NCBI GenBank assembly: GCA_947503285.1
Contig: CANNDD010000007.1
Span: 1 to 64,000 of the forward strand
From: an uncultured Croceitalea sp.
GTDB taxonomy: Bacteria; Bacteroidota; Bacteroidia; Flavobacteriales; Flavobacteriaceae
DNA: 64,000 bases
Reading direction: 5' to 3'
Shown here piece after piece: positions 18,545 to 27,479 of the stretch. Numbering within the stretch: the stretch's first letter is position 1; every line of letters begins with the position of its first letter. The notes beneath the pieces were generated by a model, which did not search any database, was not told the origin of the DNA, and saw only the letters and a program-made list of their open reading frames with translations. A program made the translations under genes and the position numbers.

Positions 18545-18847
18545 TCAAGCATGCGCCCTCATTTTTTCCTTCTTTTTCACTAACTGCCTTTCTAAAGAAC
18601 TACAGGCAGAATCGACTGCTTCTTCAAATGACTTACATTGTTTTTTTACAATAAATTTATCCCGTGGAACCTGCACTTTGATCTCTACTATCTTATTCTC
18701 CTTCTCACTGGTGTTCTCCACCTTAAGATAAACGTCTGAACTGATGACCTTATCATAGAAGGTTTCTAATTTATCCATTCGATTTTGAATAAAATCGATG
18801 AGTTTTCCGTCAGCAACAAAATTAACAGATTGTGCATTTACCTTCAT
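18545..18847 (-). CDS. hpf: Ribosome hibernation-promoting factor (HPF/YfiA family)
   Basis: This 100-residue protein binds the decoding region of idle ribosomes. It starts MKVNAQSVNFVADGKLIDFI and has the family pattern of a beta strand, a helix with DKLETFYDKVIS, and a strand KIVEIKVQVPRDKFIVK, then SFEEAVDSACSSLERQL, matching short HPF. An upstream in-frame start at 18895 would add 16 residues that do not fit the family, so the ATG at 18847 is preferred. It follows xerC by 54 bases. Confidence 0.93.
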   Translation of the reverse strand: MKVNAQSVNFVADGKLIDFIQNRMDKLETFYDKVISSDVYLKVENTSEKENKIVEIKVQVPRDKFIVKKQCKSFEEAVDSACSSLERQLVKKKEKMRAHA

Positions 18848-18901
18848 ATAATACCTTTTTTGGGTTCGAATACACGAACGGATTAAACAATACAAAGATT
18901 T

Positions 18902-19792
18902 TCAATCTTTGTTTCTTGGGTGGGCATTATGGTGTACCTTTTTTAGTTCAGCAATACTATTATGTGTGTATACTTGTGTAGATGCCAAACTAGAATGACC
19001 TAATAATTCTTTTACGGCATTTAAGTCTGCCCCCTTATTCAATAAATGCGTCGCAAAAGTATGCCTCAAAATATGTGGGCTCTTTTTGATTTTAAAAGAC
19101 ACCATACTAAGGTACTTATTTATAACCCTATATACAAGGGTTTCGTATATTTTGTGTCCAGATTTTGTAAGAAAAAGAAACGTATTGTCTTGTATACTAG
19201 GTAGGTCTGAACGATACTGCAAATATTTTTTTATTGCTTCGATAGTGATGGGCAAGACGGGAATTATTCGTTCTTTATTACGCTTTCCCAATACTTTTAG
19301 CGATGTTCGATTTAAACTAACACCTTCCAGCGTCAAGTTCACCAATTCTGCCCTTCGCATGCCGGTAGCGTACAAAAGTTCGATCAACAGTTTATCCCTT
19401 ACACCTTCAAAATCCTGTTCGAAGGGAATTTGTTGCAAAACTTTTTCCATTTCTTGTTCTGAAAAAGGAACTTCTATCTTTTTTTGTGTTTTTAGAGCTT
19501 TGTGTTTTACCAAAGGATTGGTTGCCCGCACACCGCTCTTCTGTAAAAACTTATAATAGGCTTTTAACGAAGCTATTTTTCTATTGATGGTTCTATTGGA
19601 CACCTTCTTATTTACCAGTGCAACTATCCAACTCCGTATAATGGTATAATCAACGGCATCGATGGTTTTTATTTGATATTCGGAAGAGCAAAATGAACTA
19701 AACCCAAGAATGTCATTTTTATAGGCATTAACAGTGTGCCTTGAATAATTTTTCTCTAAAGACAAATACGATATAAATGCATTTAATGACAT
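18902..19792 (-). CDS. xerC: Tyrosine recombinase XerC-like
   Basis: This 296-residue site-specific recombinase has an N-terminal SAM-like core-binding domain (residues 1-85, SLEKNYSRHTVNAYKNDILG). Its catalytic domain shows the conserved Arg in LLYATGMRRAELVNL (about residue 150), the HxxR box HILRHTFATHLL (near 245), LLGHSSLASTQ and the tyrosine in VYTH near residue 277. XerC with XerD resolves chromosome dimers at dif. The context rpsU-xerC-hpf-tRNA-tuf looks chromosomal and housekeeping rather than a phage integrase. TAACTTTG, a -7 match, lies at 19797-19804, only four bases before the ATG, and may be chance. Confidence 0.92.
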   Translation of the reverse strand: MSLNAFISYLSLEKNYSRHTVNAYKNDILGFSSFCSSEYQIKTIDAVDYTIIRSWIVALVNKKVSNRTINRKIASLKAYYKFLQKSGVRATNPLVKHKALKTQKKIEVPFSEQEMEKVLQQIPFEQDFEGVRDKLLIELLYATGMRRAELVNLTLEGVSLNRTSLKVLGKRNKERIIPVLPITIEAIKKYLQYRSDLPSIQDNTFLFLTKSGHKIYETLVYRVINKYLSMVSFKIKKSPHILRHTFATHLLNKGADLNAVKELLGHSSLASTQVYTHNSIAELKKVHHNAHPRNKD

Positions 19793-19905
19793 GGCCCAAA
19801 GTTACAAAGTAATGGTGATTCCATTTTTGTATGGACCAATATGAAGTAGCTGGAAGGTACCGTACTATGGAAGCTACAAATACGTCAAAACTATGAGAAT
19901 AAAAA

Positions 19906-19930
19906 AATCCTACCCGAAGCGGGTAGGATT
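19906..19930 (-). terminator. Intrinsic terminator of rpsU
   Basis: ATCCTACCC (19907-19915) and GGGTAGGAT (19921-19929) form a perfect 9-bp stem with a GAAGC loop. On the minus strand the stem is followed by seven T residues (A run at 19901-19907). It lies 27 bases after the rpsU stop and isolates rpsU from xerC. Confidence 0.9.
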
Positions 19931-19956
19931 TGTATATATCTTGAATCTTTAGGACC

Positions 19957-20151
19957 CTAAAGTTCTTCTTGGTCTCTTAGGCCTTGGATATACTGTGCCT
20001 TTTGAATTTCAGCCCTACGCTTTACTGAAGGTTTTGTAAACTGTTGGCGTTTGCGTAATTGACGCATTGTACCCGTTTTATCAAACTTTCGCTTAAAACG
20101 CTTTAAAGCCCTATCGATGTTTTCTCCTTCTTTTACTGGTATTATTAACAT
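19957..20151 (-). CDS. rpsU: Ribosomal protein bS21
   Basis: This 64-residue small-subunit protein sits close to the anti-Shine-Dalgarno end of 16S rRNA. The sequence MLIIPVKEGENIDRALKRFK, followed by FDKTGTMRQLRKRQQFTKPSVKRR, is typical. In Bacteroidota bS21 is reported to help hide the anti-SD sequence, consistent with the lack of SD motifs throughout this window. It has its own terminator downstream. Confidence 0.96.
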   Translation of the reverse strand: MLIIPVKEGENIDRALKRFKRKFDKTGTMRQLRKRQQFTKPSVKRRAEIQKAQYIQGLRDQEEL

Positions 20152-20270
20152 TGGCTACAACCTCCTCTCTTTAAAATTAACTACCTGTTTTATACAGGCG
20201 TGCAAATATACAAATGAATTTTCGCTAGAAAAGGGAAAATCCAATTTATTTTTATGTTCTAATAAAGGAT

Positions 20271-21440
20271 TTACTTTTTTGGGGCCTTGTATTCTTTCTT
20301 ATCGATTACTATTTTGGCGATTATCTCCCTTAAAATCTCTGAAGTACCGCCACCTATCGGACCTAATCTACTATCCCTCAGCAAACGCGCCATCGGATAA
20401 TCTTCGATGTACCCGTAGCCCCCTAAAAACTGTAAGCAGTGGTAAATTACCTCATCGGCCATTTTAGTTGACTTCAACTTTGATATCGTTGCTTCTTTTA
20501 CGGCATACGCTCCTTTATCGAGTTTTGCGACAACGCCGTAATTGTAGTTTTTACAAAGTTCCATTTCAGCATATAAGTCGACGAGACGATGTCTTAAAGC
20601 CTGATATTGATCTATCGATTTTCCGAAAGCCTCCCTTTCTGACATATATTGCAAGGTATATTCCAAGGCATACTCTGCCCTGGCATGCGCATTAATGCCC
20701 ATCACCAAGCGCTCGAGGGCAAATGCTTCCATGATAAACCCAAAACCGCTTCCTTCACTGCCCATTAGATTGGCTACTGGTACCTCTACGTTATCAAAGG
20801 CAAGTTCTGCCGTATCTGAAGCCCGCCAACCCAGCTTGTTCAATTTATTGGCTGAAACTCCTTTACTATTTCGGTCTACAATAAACAAACTGATGCCTTT
20901 ATTACCTACCGTAGGATCTGTTTTAGCTGCCAAGATGATATAGTCACCATAAACGCCATTCGTGATAAAAGTCTTCGAACCATTAACGATATAGAAATCA
21001 CCTTTACGCACGGCTGTAGTTCGCATACCGGCGACATCACTTCCACCAAACGGCTCCGTTACCCCAAGACAACCTATTTTTTCGCCATGTACACTTGGTA
21101 TGAGATAAGCTTCTTTCTGTTGCACGCTGGCATTCTTGTTCAAATGGGTCATGGCCAAATAGACGTGGGCCCAAATTGCGGCAGCGAAACCTCCTGAATT
21201 TATGTTCTGGAGTTCCTCCAGAAATATGGCCGTGTAGAAAAGATCAAGCCCCAATCCATCATGGGACTCTGGAGTAGCCAAACCGAAATAACCCATCTCG
21301 GCGAACTTTGTCCAAATAAACCGTTCAATAGTACCTGTTTCTTCCCATTTTTCAATATGGGGGACAACTTCTTTTTGTAAAAAATCTTTTAGGCTTTCCC
21401 TAAAAAGATGATGTTCTTCAGTGAAGTACATGCCAATCAT
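20271..21440 (-). CDS. Acyl-CoA dehydrogenase
   Basis: This 389-residue FAD enzyme performs the first dehydrogenation of acyl-CoA or a related CoA thioester. The three standard regions are present: the N-terminal helical domain (FTEEHHLFRESLKDFLQKEV), the middle domain with the flavin-contact motif GCLGVTEPFGGSDVAGMRTT near residues 127-146, and the C-terminal helical domain with QFLGGYGYIEDYPMARLLRD and GPIGGGTSEILREI. That last stretch usually holds the catalytic base or its neighbours. Substrate range cannot be read from the sequence; glutaryl-CoA-like or medium-chain types are possible. An ATG at 21431 (MYFTEEHH) is an equally good start. It lies 10 bases after the HhH gene. Confidence 0.92.
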   Translation of the reverse strand: MIGMYFTEEHHLFRESLKDFLQKEVVPHIEKWEETGTIERFIWTKFAEMGYFGLATPESHDGLGLDLFYTAIFLEELQNINSGGFAAAIWAHVYLAMTHLNKNASVQQKEAYLIPSVHGEKIGCLGVTEPFGGSDVAGMRTTAVRKGDFYIVNGSKTFITNGVYGDYIILAAKTDPTVGNKGISLFIVDRNSKGVSANKLNKLGWRASDTAELAFDNVEVPVANLMGSEGSGFGFIMEAFALERLVMGINAHARAEYALEYTLQYMSEREAFGKSIDQYQALRHRLVDLYAEMELCKNYNYGVVAKLDKGAYAVKEATISKLKSTKMADEVIYHCLQFLGGYGYIEDYPMARLLRDSRLGPIGGGTSEILREIIAKIVIDKKEYKAPKK

Positions 21441-21450
21441 AGCTACTTTA

Positions 21451-22326
21451 TTAAAATGACAAATATAGGGCTATTCTGTCTAGTTTGTCAGTTGGAAAAC
21501 CTTCAATCAGCTTCAATTCGTCAATGGAATTTATTCTACCGTTATGCTCCCTAAATTCAATTATCTTATCGGCAACTTTGTAGGGAATATATACCAATTC
21601 CGAAATTTCGGATATGCTCGCCGCATTGATATCGATCGTTTTGATTTGAGGTCGGTTCAACACTTGAAACCTTTTTAAGGCCCTATCCGCCACTTCCACC
21701 TTCAATCCATAAACATCATAAAGCTGTTCGTTGATTAAAAAACCACCTAACCTATCCCTGAATTTTATAATTCTTGTAGAGAGCTTATCGCCAATGCCGT
21801 TGATGATTTTCAGGTCTTCGGCCGAAATCGAATTCAGGTCACGAACCGTTGCGATTTTGGCATAAGCCCCGGAATTTTGATTGGCTTTCGGAGTGTTACC
21901 TTGGTTTTGGGTCCATTCCGGAAATCTAAAAAACGGAGACAAAACCTTTAAAAGGGAATCTGATATTTTAGTTACCCCTTGAAACTGTATGGCCGAATTG
22001 ACATACGAACCTGTTTCTCGAAAAACGTGTAGCCGATCAATTTCAATTGGGGCCATTCCTAGGATATAGCCTTTATAATCTGTAATAAAATTAGGGTTGA
22101 AGGGATAAATTTTAATGGAATCCTTTTGGGCTGATACTTGCTTCAGACTATCGATTGTGGCTTGTTGAATACTGTCGAAGAAAACAATACCCCCATTTTC
22201 ATATGGTGTCTGGTATTTGACAGTATAATAAATGACCTGAAGCACGATGATGGTCAGTAATAAAAAGAAAATCCCACTCCGTTCCCTTTTATTGAACTTG
22301 AAGTGGGATTTAATTTTTTTAAGCAA
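21451..22326 (-). CDS. Membrane-anchored helix-hairpin-helix (ComEA-like) protein
   Basis: The product has 291 residues. It has a short basic N-terminus and one membrane helix (GIFFLLLTIIVLQVIYYTV, about residues 18-36), then an extracytoplasmic region with two HhH blocks. These are DLNSISAEDLKIINGIGDKL with STRIIKFRDRLGGF (about 160-195), and IDINAASISEISELVYIPYK with VADKIIEFREHNG (about 228-265). Such repeats bind DNA backbone and resemble the competence protein ComEA, so a DNA-uptake role is possible but not shown. The start appears to be a TTG at 22326: a stop lies five codons upstream and no ATG precedes the membrane helix. It is 13 bases downstream of the alanine symporter gene. Confidence 0.8.
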   Translation of the reverse strand: MLKKIKSHFKFNKRERSGIFFLLLTIIVLQVIYYTVKYQTPYENGGIVFFDSIQQATIDSLKQVSAQKDSIKIYPFNPNFITDYKGYILGMAPIEIDRLHVFRETGSYVNSAIQFQGVTKISDSLLKVLSPFFRFPEWTQNQGNTPKANQNSGAYAKIATVRDLNSISAEDLKIINGIGDKLSTRIIKFRDRLGGFLINEQLYDVYGLKVEVADRALKRFQVLNRPQIKTIDINAASISEISELVYIPYKVADKIIEFREHNGRINSIDELKLIEGFPTDKLDRIALYLSF

Positions 22327-22339
22327 ATCTGTATATTGA

Positions 22340-23944
22340 TTAGGAATAAGCTTTCTTTATCGCATCCAAATACCTTTTAAGCTGTTTTTTAACCTCTGGG
22401 AATAAAAAGTATAGTCCTATCATATTAGGAAATACCATGGCAAAAATCATGGCATCTGAAAATGCCCAAATAGAATCCATACTTGCCGCAGCTCCTATTA
22501 CAACAAAAGTCAAGAAAAGCATTTTGTAGGCCAAATCCGTTTTCTTTCCGCGGCCAAAAAGATATTTCCATGACTGTAGGCCGTAGTATGACCATGATAT
22601 CATAGTAGAAACCGCGAATAACACTACAGCCACGGTTAAGAATATTTTAGAATAAGGAATATACTCTGCGAATGCTTTTGAAGTAATGCCTGCTCCCTCG
22701 AAGGCTTCTCCATCGATAAAGACAACCCCAGAACCATCACCCCCGTACTCAAAGAAACCACCAAAATTAAATATTACAATTACCAAAGCCGTCATGGTAC
22801 AGATCACCACGGTATCTATAAATGGTTCTAAGAGTGCAACCAAACCTTCTGAAGCAGAATACTTTGTTTTTACCGCCGAGTGTGCGATTGAAGCAGAACC
22901 TGCCCCGGCCTCATTTGAAAATGCAGCCCTTCTAAAGCCTACCAATAATACCCCTATTACGCCACCGACCCCTATTGCAGTAGGGTTAAATGCCTCAGAT
23001 ACTATTAAACCTATTGCATCATCTATTAAAGAAAAATTACTGAAAATGATATATAAGCAACATAATATATATATCAATGCCATAAAAGGGACGACCTTTT
23101 CAGTAACCGAAGCAATCCTCTTTATTCCCCCAATAATGATGATTCCGACGACGATAGCCAAGACCAAGCCTACAATGGCACCTGCTGCGGTACTTTCCCA
23201 TCCGAATAGCTCTTTTATGACAATGGTCGCCTGATTGGATTGTGCGGCGTTACCACCACCGAAAGACCCCCCTATGCAAAAGAAGGCAAATAAGGCGGCA
23301 GCGACTTTGCCCAAGTTTTTAAAACCTTTTGATTTAAGACCTTTGCTTATGTAATACATTGGTCCACCATAAACCGTACCATCTTCACCGACATCACGAT
23401 ATTGTACACCTAAGGTACATTCCACAAATTTGGTAGACATTCCTAGCAATCCACAAACGATCATCCAAAAGGTCGCACCAGGTCCCCCTAGGGCTATGGC
23501 CAAGGCAACCCCCGCGATATTACCATTACCGACCGTTCCGGATACTGCAGTAGCCAATGCCTGAAAATGACTGACCTCCCCTTCTTCACTTTCATCACGG
23601 ATCGTATCTGGGATATCACCGTCATCAGTCATATGAAGCTCAACTTTTTCCAAACCGTATTTCTCTACTTCCTCATACTTTCCGCGAACCACGTTGATTG
23701 CAGTCCAAAAATGCCTAATGTTCGGAAATCCAAAATAAAGCGTGAAGAACAGTGCACTTCCCACCAACAAAATAAGCACGAAGGGCGTACCTGCAATCTC
23801 GAAAAAAATGACGCTTTCAAAGAAAGAGGAAATAGGCTGAAAGGCTCGATCTATCTTTTGGTCCAGACCCAATTCCGTGGTGTCTTGGGCAAATGAAAAT
23901 ATCGGGATCAAAAAAGATAAAAACGTAAGAAGTCTATACTTCAT
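22340..23944 (-). CDS. Sodium:alanine symporter family protein (AGCS)
   Basis: This 534-residue multispan inner-membrane amino acid/Na+ carrier is longer than the usual 450-500 residues because of an N-terminal signal-like leader (MKYRLLTFLSFLIPIFSFAQ). AGCS landmarks include FQALATAVSGTVGNGNIAGVALAIALGGPGATFWM near residues 127-161, TLGVQYRDVGEDGTVYGGPMYY near 177-198, and AFSNEAGAGSASIAHSAVKT near 342-361. About ten hydrophobic helices follow. The likely substrate is alanine, glycine or serine with Na+, fitting a marine habitat. Confidence 0.94.
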   Translation of the reverse strand: MKYRLLTFLSFLIPIFSFAQDTTELGLDQKIDRAFQPISSFFESVIFFEIAGTPFVLILLVGSALFFTLYFGFPNIRHFWTAINVVRGKYEEVEKYGLEKVELHMTDDGDIPDTIRDESEEGEVSHFQALATAVSGTVGNGNIAGVALAIALGGPGATFWMIVCGLLGMSTKFVECTLGVQYRDVGEDGTVYGGPMYYISKGLKSKGFKNLGKVAAALFAFFCIGGSFGGGNAAQSNQATIVIKELFGWESTAAGAIVGLVLAIVVGIIIIGGIKRIASVTEKVVPFMALIYILCCLYIIFSNFSLIDDAIGLIVSEAFNPTAIGVGGVIGVLLVGFRRAAFSNEAGAGSASIAHSAVKTKYSASEGLVALLEPFIDTVVICTMTALVIVIFNFGGFFEYGGDGSGVVFIDGEAFEGAGITSKAFAEYIPYSKIFLTVAVVLFAVSTMISWSYYGLQSWKYLFGRGKKTDLAYKMLFLTFVVIGAAASMDSIWAFSDAMIFAMVFPNMIGLYFLFPEVKKQLKRYLDAIKKAYS

Positions 23945-24029
23945 AACTTATTGTTTGGTTTTGTTAATTTGATGTAAAGCTGACAATATCCTAAAAAAAA
24001 TTAATGCAATCAAATTTATTGGTGGTTAA

Positions 24030-25037
24030 CTAATCTAGTTGAAACATTTGATTGAGCTTATCGATCTGTTCTGGTCTACCCAAAACAATGACCTTACCCT
24101 TAGGCTGCAGTTCAAGATCAGCTTCGGGATTAATGATGTAATTTCCATTAGGCTCAATATAACCTATAATGGTACAACCGGTTTTTCGCCTTAAATCCAA
24201 ATCCCGAATGGATTTATAATTAAGGGCCCCTTTAAAATCTTCAATTTCGACCTCTTCGAGATTCGTGGTATGCTTGCCTTCCATGGATAATTTATCCATG
24301 AATGTGATTAAATCTGGCATTACGACCAGTGAAGCCATATGATCGCCCCCGATTTTATCAGGCATAATGACCTTATTGGCACCGGCAAATTGCAACTTTT
24401 TAACCGAGGTCGCTTGTGACGCCCTGCTTATGATGAACAGTTTGTCATTCAATTGTCTTGCCGAAAGTACTACGAAAAGGTTGACGGCATCATCTGGTAG
24501 TGCGGTCACCAAGTATTGCGCATTTTCTATACCCGCCTCCAACAAGACATCATCCTCATTGACGTCGCCCTCTATAAACAGTACATTGTCTTCATGCGAT
24601 TCAATCAGTTCTTTGTCTTTTTCAATAACCACGAAAGGTTTTTTATAGGCCATTAATCGTTCTGTGGCTTGTTGGCCATTTCTTCCATAACCACAGACTA
24701 TTACATGATTTGACAGATTTTTGACCTTATTCCTCACCCTTTTTTTCTTTAGAAGCTGCAACGAATTCTTACTCAAAATATATTCTGATATGACCGAAAT
24801 GGCAAAACCGAATATGAATACACTACTAATAATTAAAAATACGGTAAAAATCTGTGCATTCGAGTCCAATGGGCGAACTTCGGCGAAACCTACGGTTGTT
24901 ACCGTAATGATCGTCATGTAAACGGACTCCACCCACGAAAAATTGGCAATCAAGCGGTAACCAAATACACCAACCAAAAACACAATGAACATTAAGGTAA
25001 GTGCAATTGCAATTTTTGAACGAAAGAGTTTATACAT
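24030..25037 (-). CDS. Potassium channel with RCK (TrkA-N/TrkA-C) domains
   Basis: This 335-residue inner-membrane channel has two membrane helices flanking a pore loop with the selectivity-filter-like TVTTVGFAE (about residues 45-53; TVGF rather than TVGYG). The RCK domain follows, with a nucleotide-binding Rossmann motif VIVCGYGRNGQQATERL near residues 112-128 and a C-terminal TrkA-C domain ending LGRPEQIDKLNQMFQLD. Proteins of this MthK/Kch type are gated by ligands bound to the RCK ring. Helix 2 is followed by a basic linker LLKKKRVRNKVKN. It starts a run with the pspC-like and DUF2851 genes (gaps of 3 and 8 bases). Confidence 0.9.
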   Translation of the reverse strand: MYKLFRSKIAIALTLMFIVFLVGVFGYRLIANFSWVESVYMTIITVTTVGFAEVRPLDSNAQIFTVFLIISSVFIFGFAISVISEYILSKNSLQLLKKKRVRNKVKNLSNHVIVCGYGRNGQQATERLMAYKKPFVVIEKDKELIESHEDNVLFIEGDVNEDDVLLEAGIENAQYLVTALPDDAVNLFVVLSARQLNDKLFIISRASQATSVKKLQFAGANKVIMPDKIGGDHMASLVVMPDLITFMDKLSMEGKHTTNLEEVEIEDFKGALNYKSIRDLDLRRKTGCTIIGYIEPNGNYIINPEADLELQPKGKVIVLGRPEQIDKLNQMFQLD

Positions 25038-25040
25038 AAA

Positions 25041-25268
25041 TCACAAATCAAATACTGAAGTTCGTTTGGTATACACCAAATCTTTGATTTTTAACCAGAA
25101 AGCGATAAAAAGGTACAGTGCAAACCCGAAACCCAAAGTCGCAAAGGTTAAATAGATAAATGTAGTTCGTACTACCCTGGCCCTAATACCCAAACGTTCT
25201 GCAATTCGGCGGCATACCTCAAAACCCCTCTTTTGAAAATAATACAGTAAATCGTAAATCCAGCGCAT
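25041..25268 (-). CDS. PspC-domain small membrane protein
   Basis: The product has 75 residues. It resembles the PspC domain (phage-shock protein C family): a basic helix with GFEVCRRIAERLGIRARVVR, then a hydrophobic span TTFIYLTFATLGFGFALYLFIAFWL. I use the ATG at 25268; a TTG two codons earlier is less likely. It is 3 bases from the K+ channel gene and 8 from the DUF2851 gene, so the three are likely one transcript. A role in envelope stress is only suggested by the family name. Confidence 0.75.
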   Translation of the reverse strand: MRWIYDLLYYFQKRGFEVCRRIAERLGIRARVVRTTFIYLTFATLGFGFALYLFIAFWLKIKDLVYTKRTSVFDL

Positions 25269-25276
25269 ATTCAAAA

Positions 25277-26560
25277 TTAGCCATTCTTATTCAATAGTGC
25301 GGTACCAATCTTACAGCGCAAACATTGGTTCTTTGAACAATATTCGTTGTATAGCTGTAATCTTGACTGGCTTTCGAAAGCGTTTTTCGTTGTTGTATCA
25401 ATTTCATCAAACTTTGATATGATGTTATTCTTTTCAGGACCTAACGCCATGGCCAGACCCAATAACAATCCCTCATCCATTTTTCCATGTATCTTTTGGT
25501 AGGCAAACTTTAGGGGTATTATGGTATTGATGAGCAATAAATCAATAAAGCTTTTTGTCAATCGCTTTTTTGAGGATTTGGATACTTTTCCAAAGGTGTA
25601 GTGATCTCTCCAATAATCACTGGTCTCAGCGTGAAAAATAGTGTACATGGCCCCTAAGTCATCTACTTGTACCACCTTGCTGAAAAGGCTTTCATTGGAT
25701 GCATACAAATTTGCAAATTGTGACAACCGTATAGTAGGAAAATTGTTAGGTCGTAAACCAAAGAAATCGGGTTTTTGCACGCTTTCGTTTCGTAGTAGAA
25801 ACTTTGCCTTTTGAAAAGCATATTCTTTTTGAAGTTTATCATAATAAGCATCCCCATCATGCTTGATATCGAACAATCGTGCTTGACCTAGTAAAACACT
25901 CTCTAAGGCAAAAACATCGTTCCCCAGTTTTCTGATGACGCTAAAATCAGTTGCTTCGGCAATACACCTAAAGGCCTCTCCATTGACCTTTAAACCGAAA
26001 TTCTTCAATAATAGCTTGAACAACACCGCTTCCCAATCATTTTTAGATGCTTTCAACAAATCAAAAATCAACTTGGATTTTTGTTCGAGACGTTCTATGT
26101 AAAGTCGCTCAGCCCAATTGGCCCTTAAAAAACCATCTACCGAAGCAAGGTCTTTCTCGCAATTGATAAACGTTCTTTTTGAATTGTAAAGTAGTTTGCG
26201 ATAGTGGTCTAGAAATGATGTTGCTATTAAGTTCTTTAGCGTCAAGGTGGGTATTTCAGTTTTGTCTTTTCGAAAAACGGCTACGTCATCTTCCCAAACC
26301 ACATGAAGAATGACATTATCATAATTGGAATCCGTTTCATGGCCGTGTGCATACCAATCTGAAGATTTTAAATGCATCTCTACATTACCGGCCCAAACTT
26401 GACCTGCAATAACTAGCTTTGCGTTAAAAAAGTCTGGGCCGGTATTTTGATTATGCAACCCAAGGTTCTGAATTACTATTGGTTCACCCGATGTTGTGGT
26501 TAATTCTTCGTGTTGTAATTTATTGGTCTTCCAAATAAAATGCAATAGGTCTTCACGCAT
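25277..26560 (-). CDS. DUF2851 family protein
   Basis: This 427-residue soluble protein is recognised as DUF2851 from its N-terminus (MREDLLHFIWKTNKLQHEEL), the block NTGPDFFNAKLVIAGQVWAG and VEMHLKSSDWYAHGHETDSN with YDNVILHVVW. The C-terminus has a CSKNQCLRCKIG motif with three Cys in ten residues, possibly a metal site. The family is largely confined to Bacteroidota and its activity is unknown. The conserved His/Asp-rich N-terminal half looks nuclease-like to me, but that is only an impression. Confidence 0.88.
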   Translation of the reverse strand: MREDLLHFIWKTNKLQHEELTTTSGEPIVIQNLGLHNQNTGPDFFNAKLVIAGQVWAGNVEMHLKSSDWYAHGHETDSNYDNVILHVVWEDDVAVFRKDKTEIPTLTLKNLIATSFLDHYRKLLYNSKRTFINCEKDLASVDGFLRANWAERLYIERLEQKSKLIFDLLKASKNDWEAVLFKLLLKNFGLKVNGEAFRCIAEATDFSVIRKLGNDVFALESVLLGQARLFDIKHDGDAYYDKLQKEYAFQKAKFLLRNESVQKPDFFGLRPNNFPTIRLSQFANLYASNESLFSKVVQVDDLGAMYTIFHAETSDYWRDHYTFGKVSKSSKKRLTKSFIDLLLINTIIPLKFAYQKIHGKMDEGLLLGLAMALGPEKNNIISKFDEIDTTTKNAFESQSRLQLYNEYCSKNQCLRCKIGTALLNKNG

Positions 26561-26581
26561 TTCACTAAGGTAAAGAAATGA

Positions 26582-27094
26582 TCACCAATTTCCGGCATAA
26601 CCTAAATCGCCATTGGTATTACGTGCCAGAAAACTACGCTTGACTTGATTTATTTGACGAATATGCAGGTAATCGTGGGCAAGCCAATTTTCTAGAAAAT
26701 CTAGGGCACTTAAGTTACCCAAGTCTTTATTATCGATGGTATTGCTCCATTGCGGGTCTATCAAACCTTTTAACCAGTTGATGGAAATACGTCTTTCGGT
26801 TAAAAATCGATTGACCGCTTCATGATAATTTTGTTGGGAATACTTGCGCGATATTGGCCATAGTTGAGGGCTAATCGACTTTAGTGGAAGGTCTGGGGTT
26901 TCTAAGGTATGTTTTACCCTTGTTCTAAAATCTTCTACCTCTTCATCGGCCAAATGGCAGACAATTTCAAGAAGGCTCCATTTTTTGGGGTCTTCTTTAT
27001 GATTTGACAGTTCTAAGGGAACGCTGGCCAACAGCGACTCAAAAACCAAGGCATTCGTGCCAAGCTCTTTTACGATGACGTCTGAAAAACCCAT
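26582..27094 (-). CDS. DinB-family protein
   Basis: This 170-residue four-helix-bundle protein is of the DinB/YfiT type. Candidate metal-binding histidines sit in LLEIVCHLADEEVEDFRTRV (near residue 47) and in ENWLAHDYLHIRQIN (near 138-145). These superfamily members include thiol transferases and many of unknown role. Its ATG overlaps the rhodanese stop by one base (TAATG), so the two genes are translationally coupled. Confidence 0.85.
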   Translation of the reverse strand: MGFSDVIVKELGTNALVFESLLASVPLELSNHKEDPKKWSLLEIVCHLADEEVEDFRTRVKHTLETPDLPLKSISPQLWPISRKYSQQNYHEAVNRFLTERRISINWLKGLIDPQWSNTIDNKDLGNLSALDFLENWLAHDYLHIRQINQVKRSFLARNTNGDLGYAGNW

Positions 27095-27402
27095 TAATTG
27101 GTTGTTTCACCTTCCCAGCTCATGAACCCGCCTTCAAGGTTAAATGCATTTTCTATACCTATACTGTTCAGTATTGCACAGGCTTGACCACTTCTATTGC
27201 CAGAGCGGCAGTAAACGTAATAATTTTTGGTCTTGTCCAATTTTTCGATTTCATCAATAAAACCTTGACCCAGATAAATATCTACGTGGGTTGCATTGGG
27301 TATATAACCCTCTTCCACTTCTTCGGGCGTTCTTACATCTAAAATGACGGCGTTATCATCTTTGTTAAGTTGTTCCGTCCACTCTTCTTGGCTTAAATCC
27401 AT
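27094..27402 (-). CDS. Rhodanese-like domain protein
   Basis: This 102-residue single rhodanese domain begins MDLSQEEWTEQLNKDDNAVI and has DVRTPEEVEEGYIPNATHVD. The active-site loop YCRSGNRS carries the sulfur-accepting Cys at about residue 68. It probably carries persulfide sulfur in the cytoplasm. I use the ATG at 27402; the frame is open to 27498, but that extension overlaps the upstream gene's terminator and is not domain-like. It is coupled to the DinB gene by a one-base overlap. Confidence 0.9.
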   Translation of the reverse strand: MDLSQEEWTEQLNKDDNAVILDVRTPEEVEEGYIPNATHVDIYLGQGFIDEIEKLDKTKNYYVYCRSGNRSGQACAILNSIGIENAFNLEGGFMSWEGETTN

Positions 27403-27434
27403 CTTTGTTATCAAATTAAGTTTGTCAAAAATAA

Positions 27435-27459
27435 AAGTCCGGAGCAATACTCCGGACTT
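27435..27459 (-). terminator. Intrinsic terminator after the thioredoxin-family gene
   Basis: AAGTCCGGAG (27435-27444) and CTCCGGACTT (27450-27459) give a perfect 10-bp stem with a five-base loop. On the minus strand TTTATTTTTG follows. It lies 21 bases after the end of the minus-strand gene at 27480 and upstream of the rhodanese gene. Confidence 0.9.
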
Positions 27460-27479
27460 AAAACTATAAATTTTACGTT

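Noticed and set aside
18902-19792. Tyrosine recombinase as integrase of a mobile island acting on the nearby tRNA genes
   Set aside because: Its place between rpsU and hpf and its XerC-like length and motifs fit the housekeeping enzyme. No cargo genes or island boundary lie nearby. A role in making the tRNA-tail repeats cannot be excluded.
22686-23234. 182-codon plus-strand frame opposite the alanine symporter gene
   Set aside because: Antisense to a clear membrane transporter; composition follows the opposite strand.
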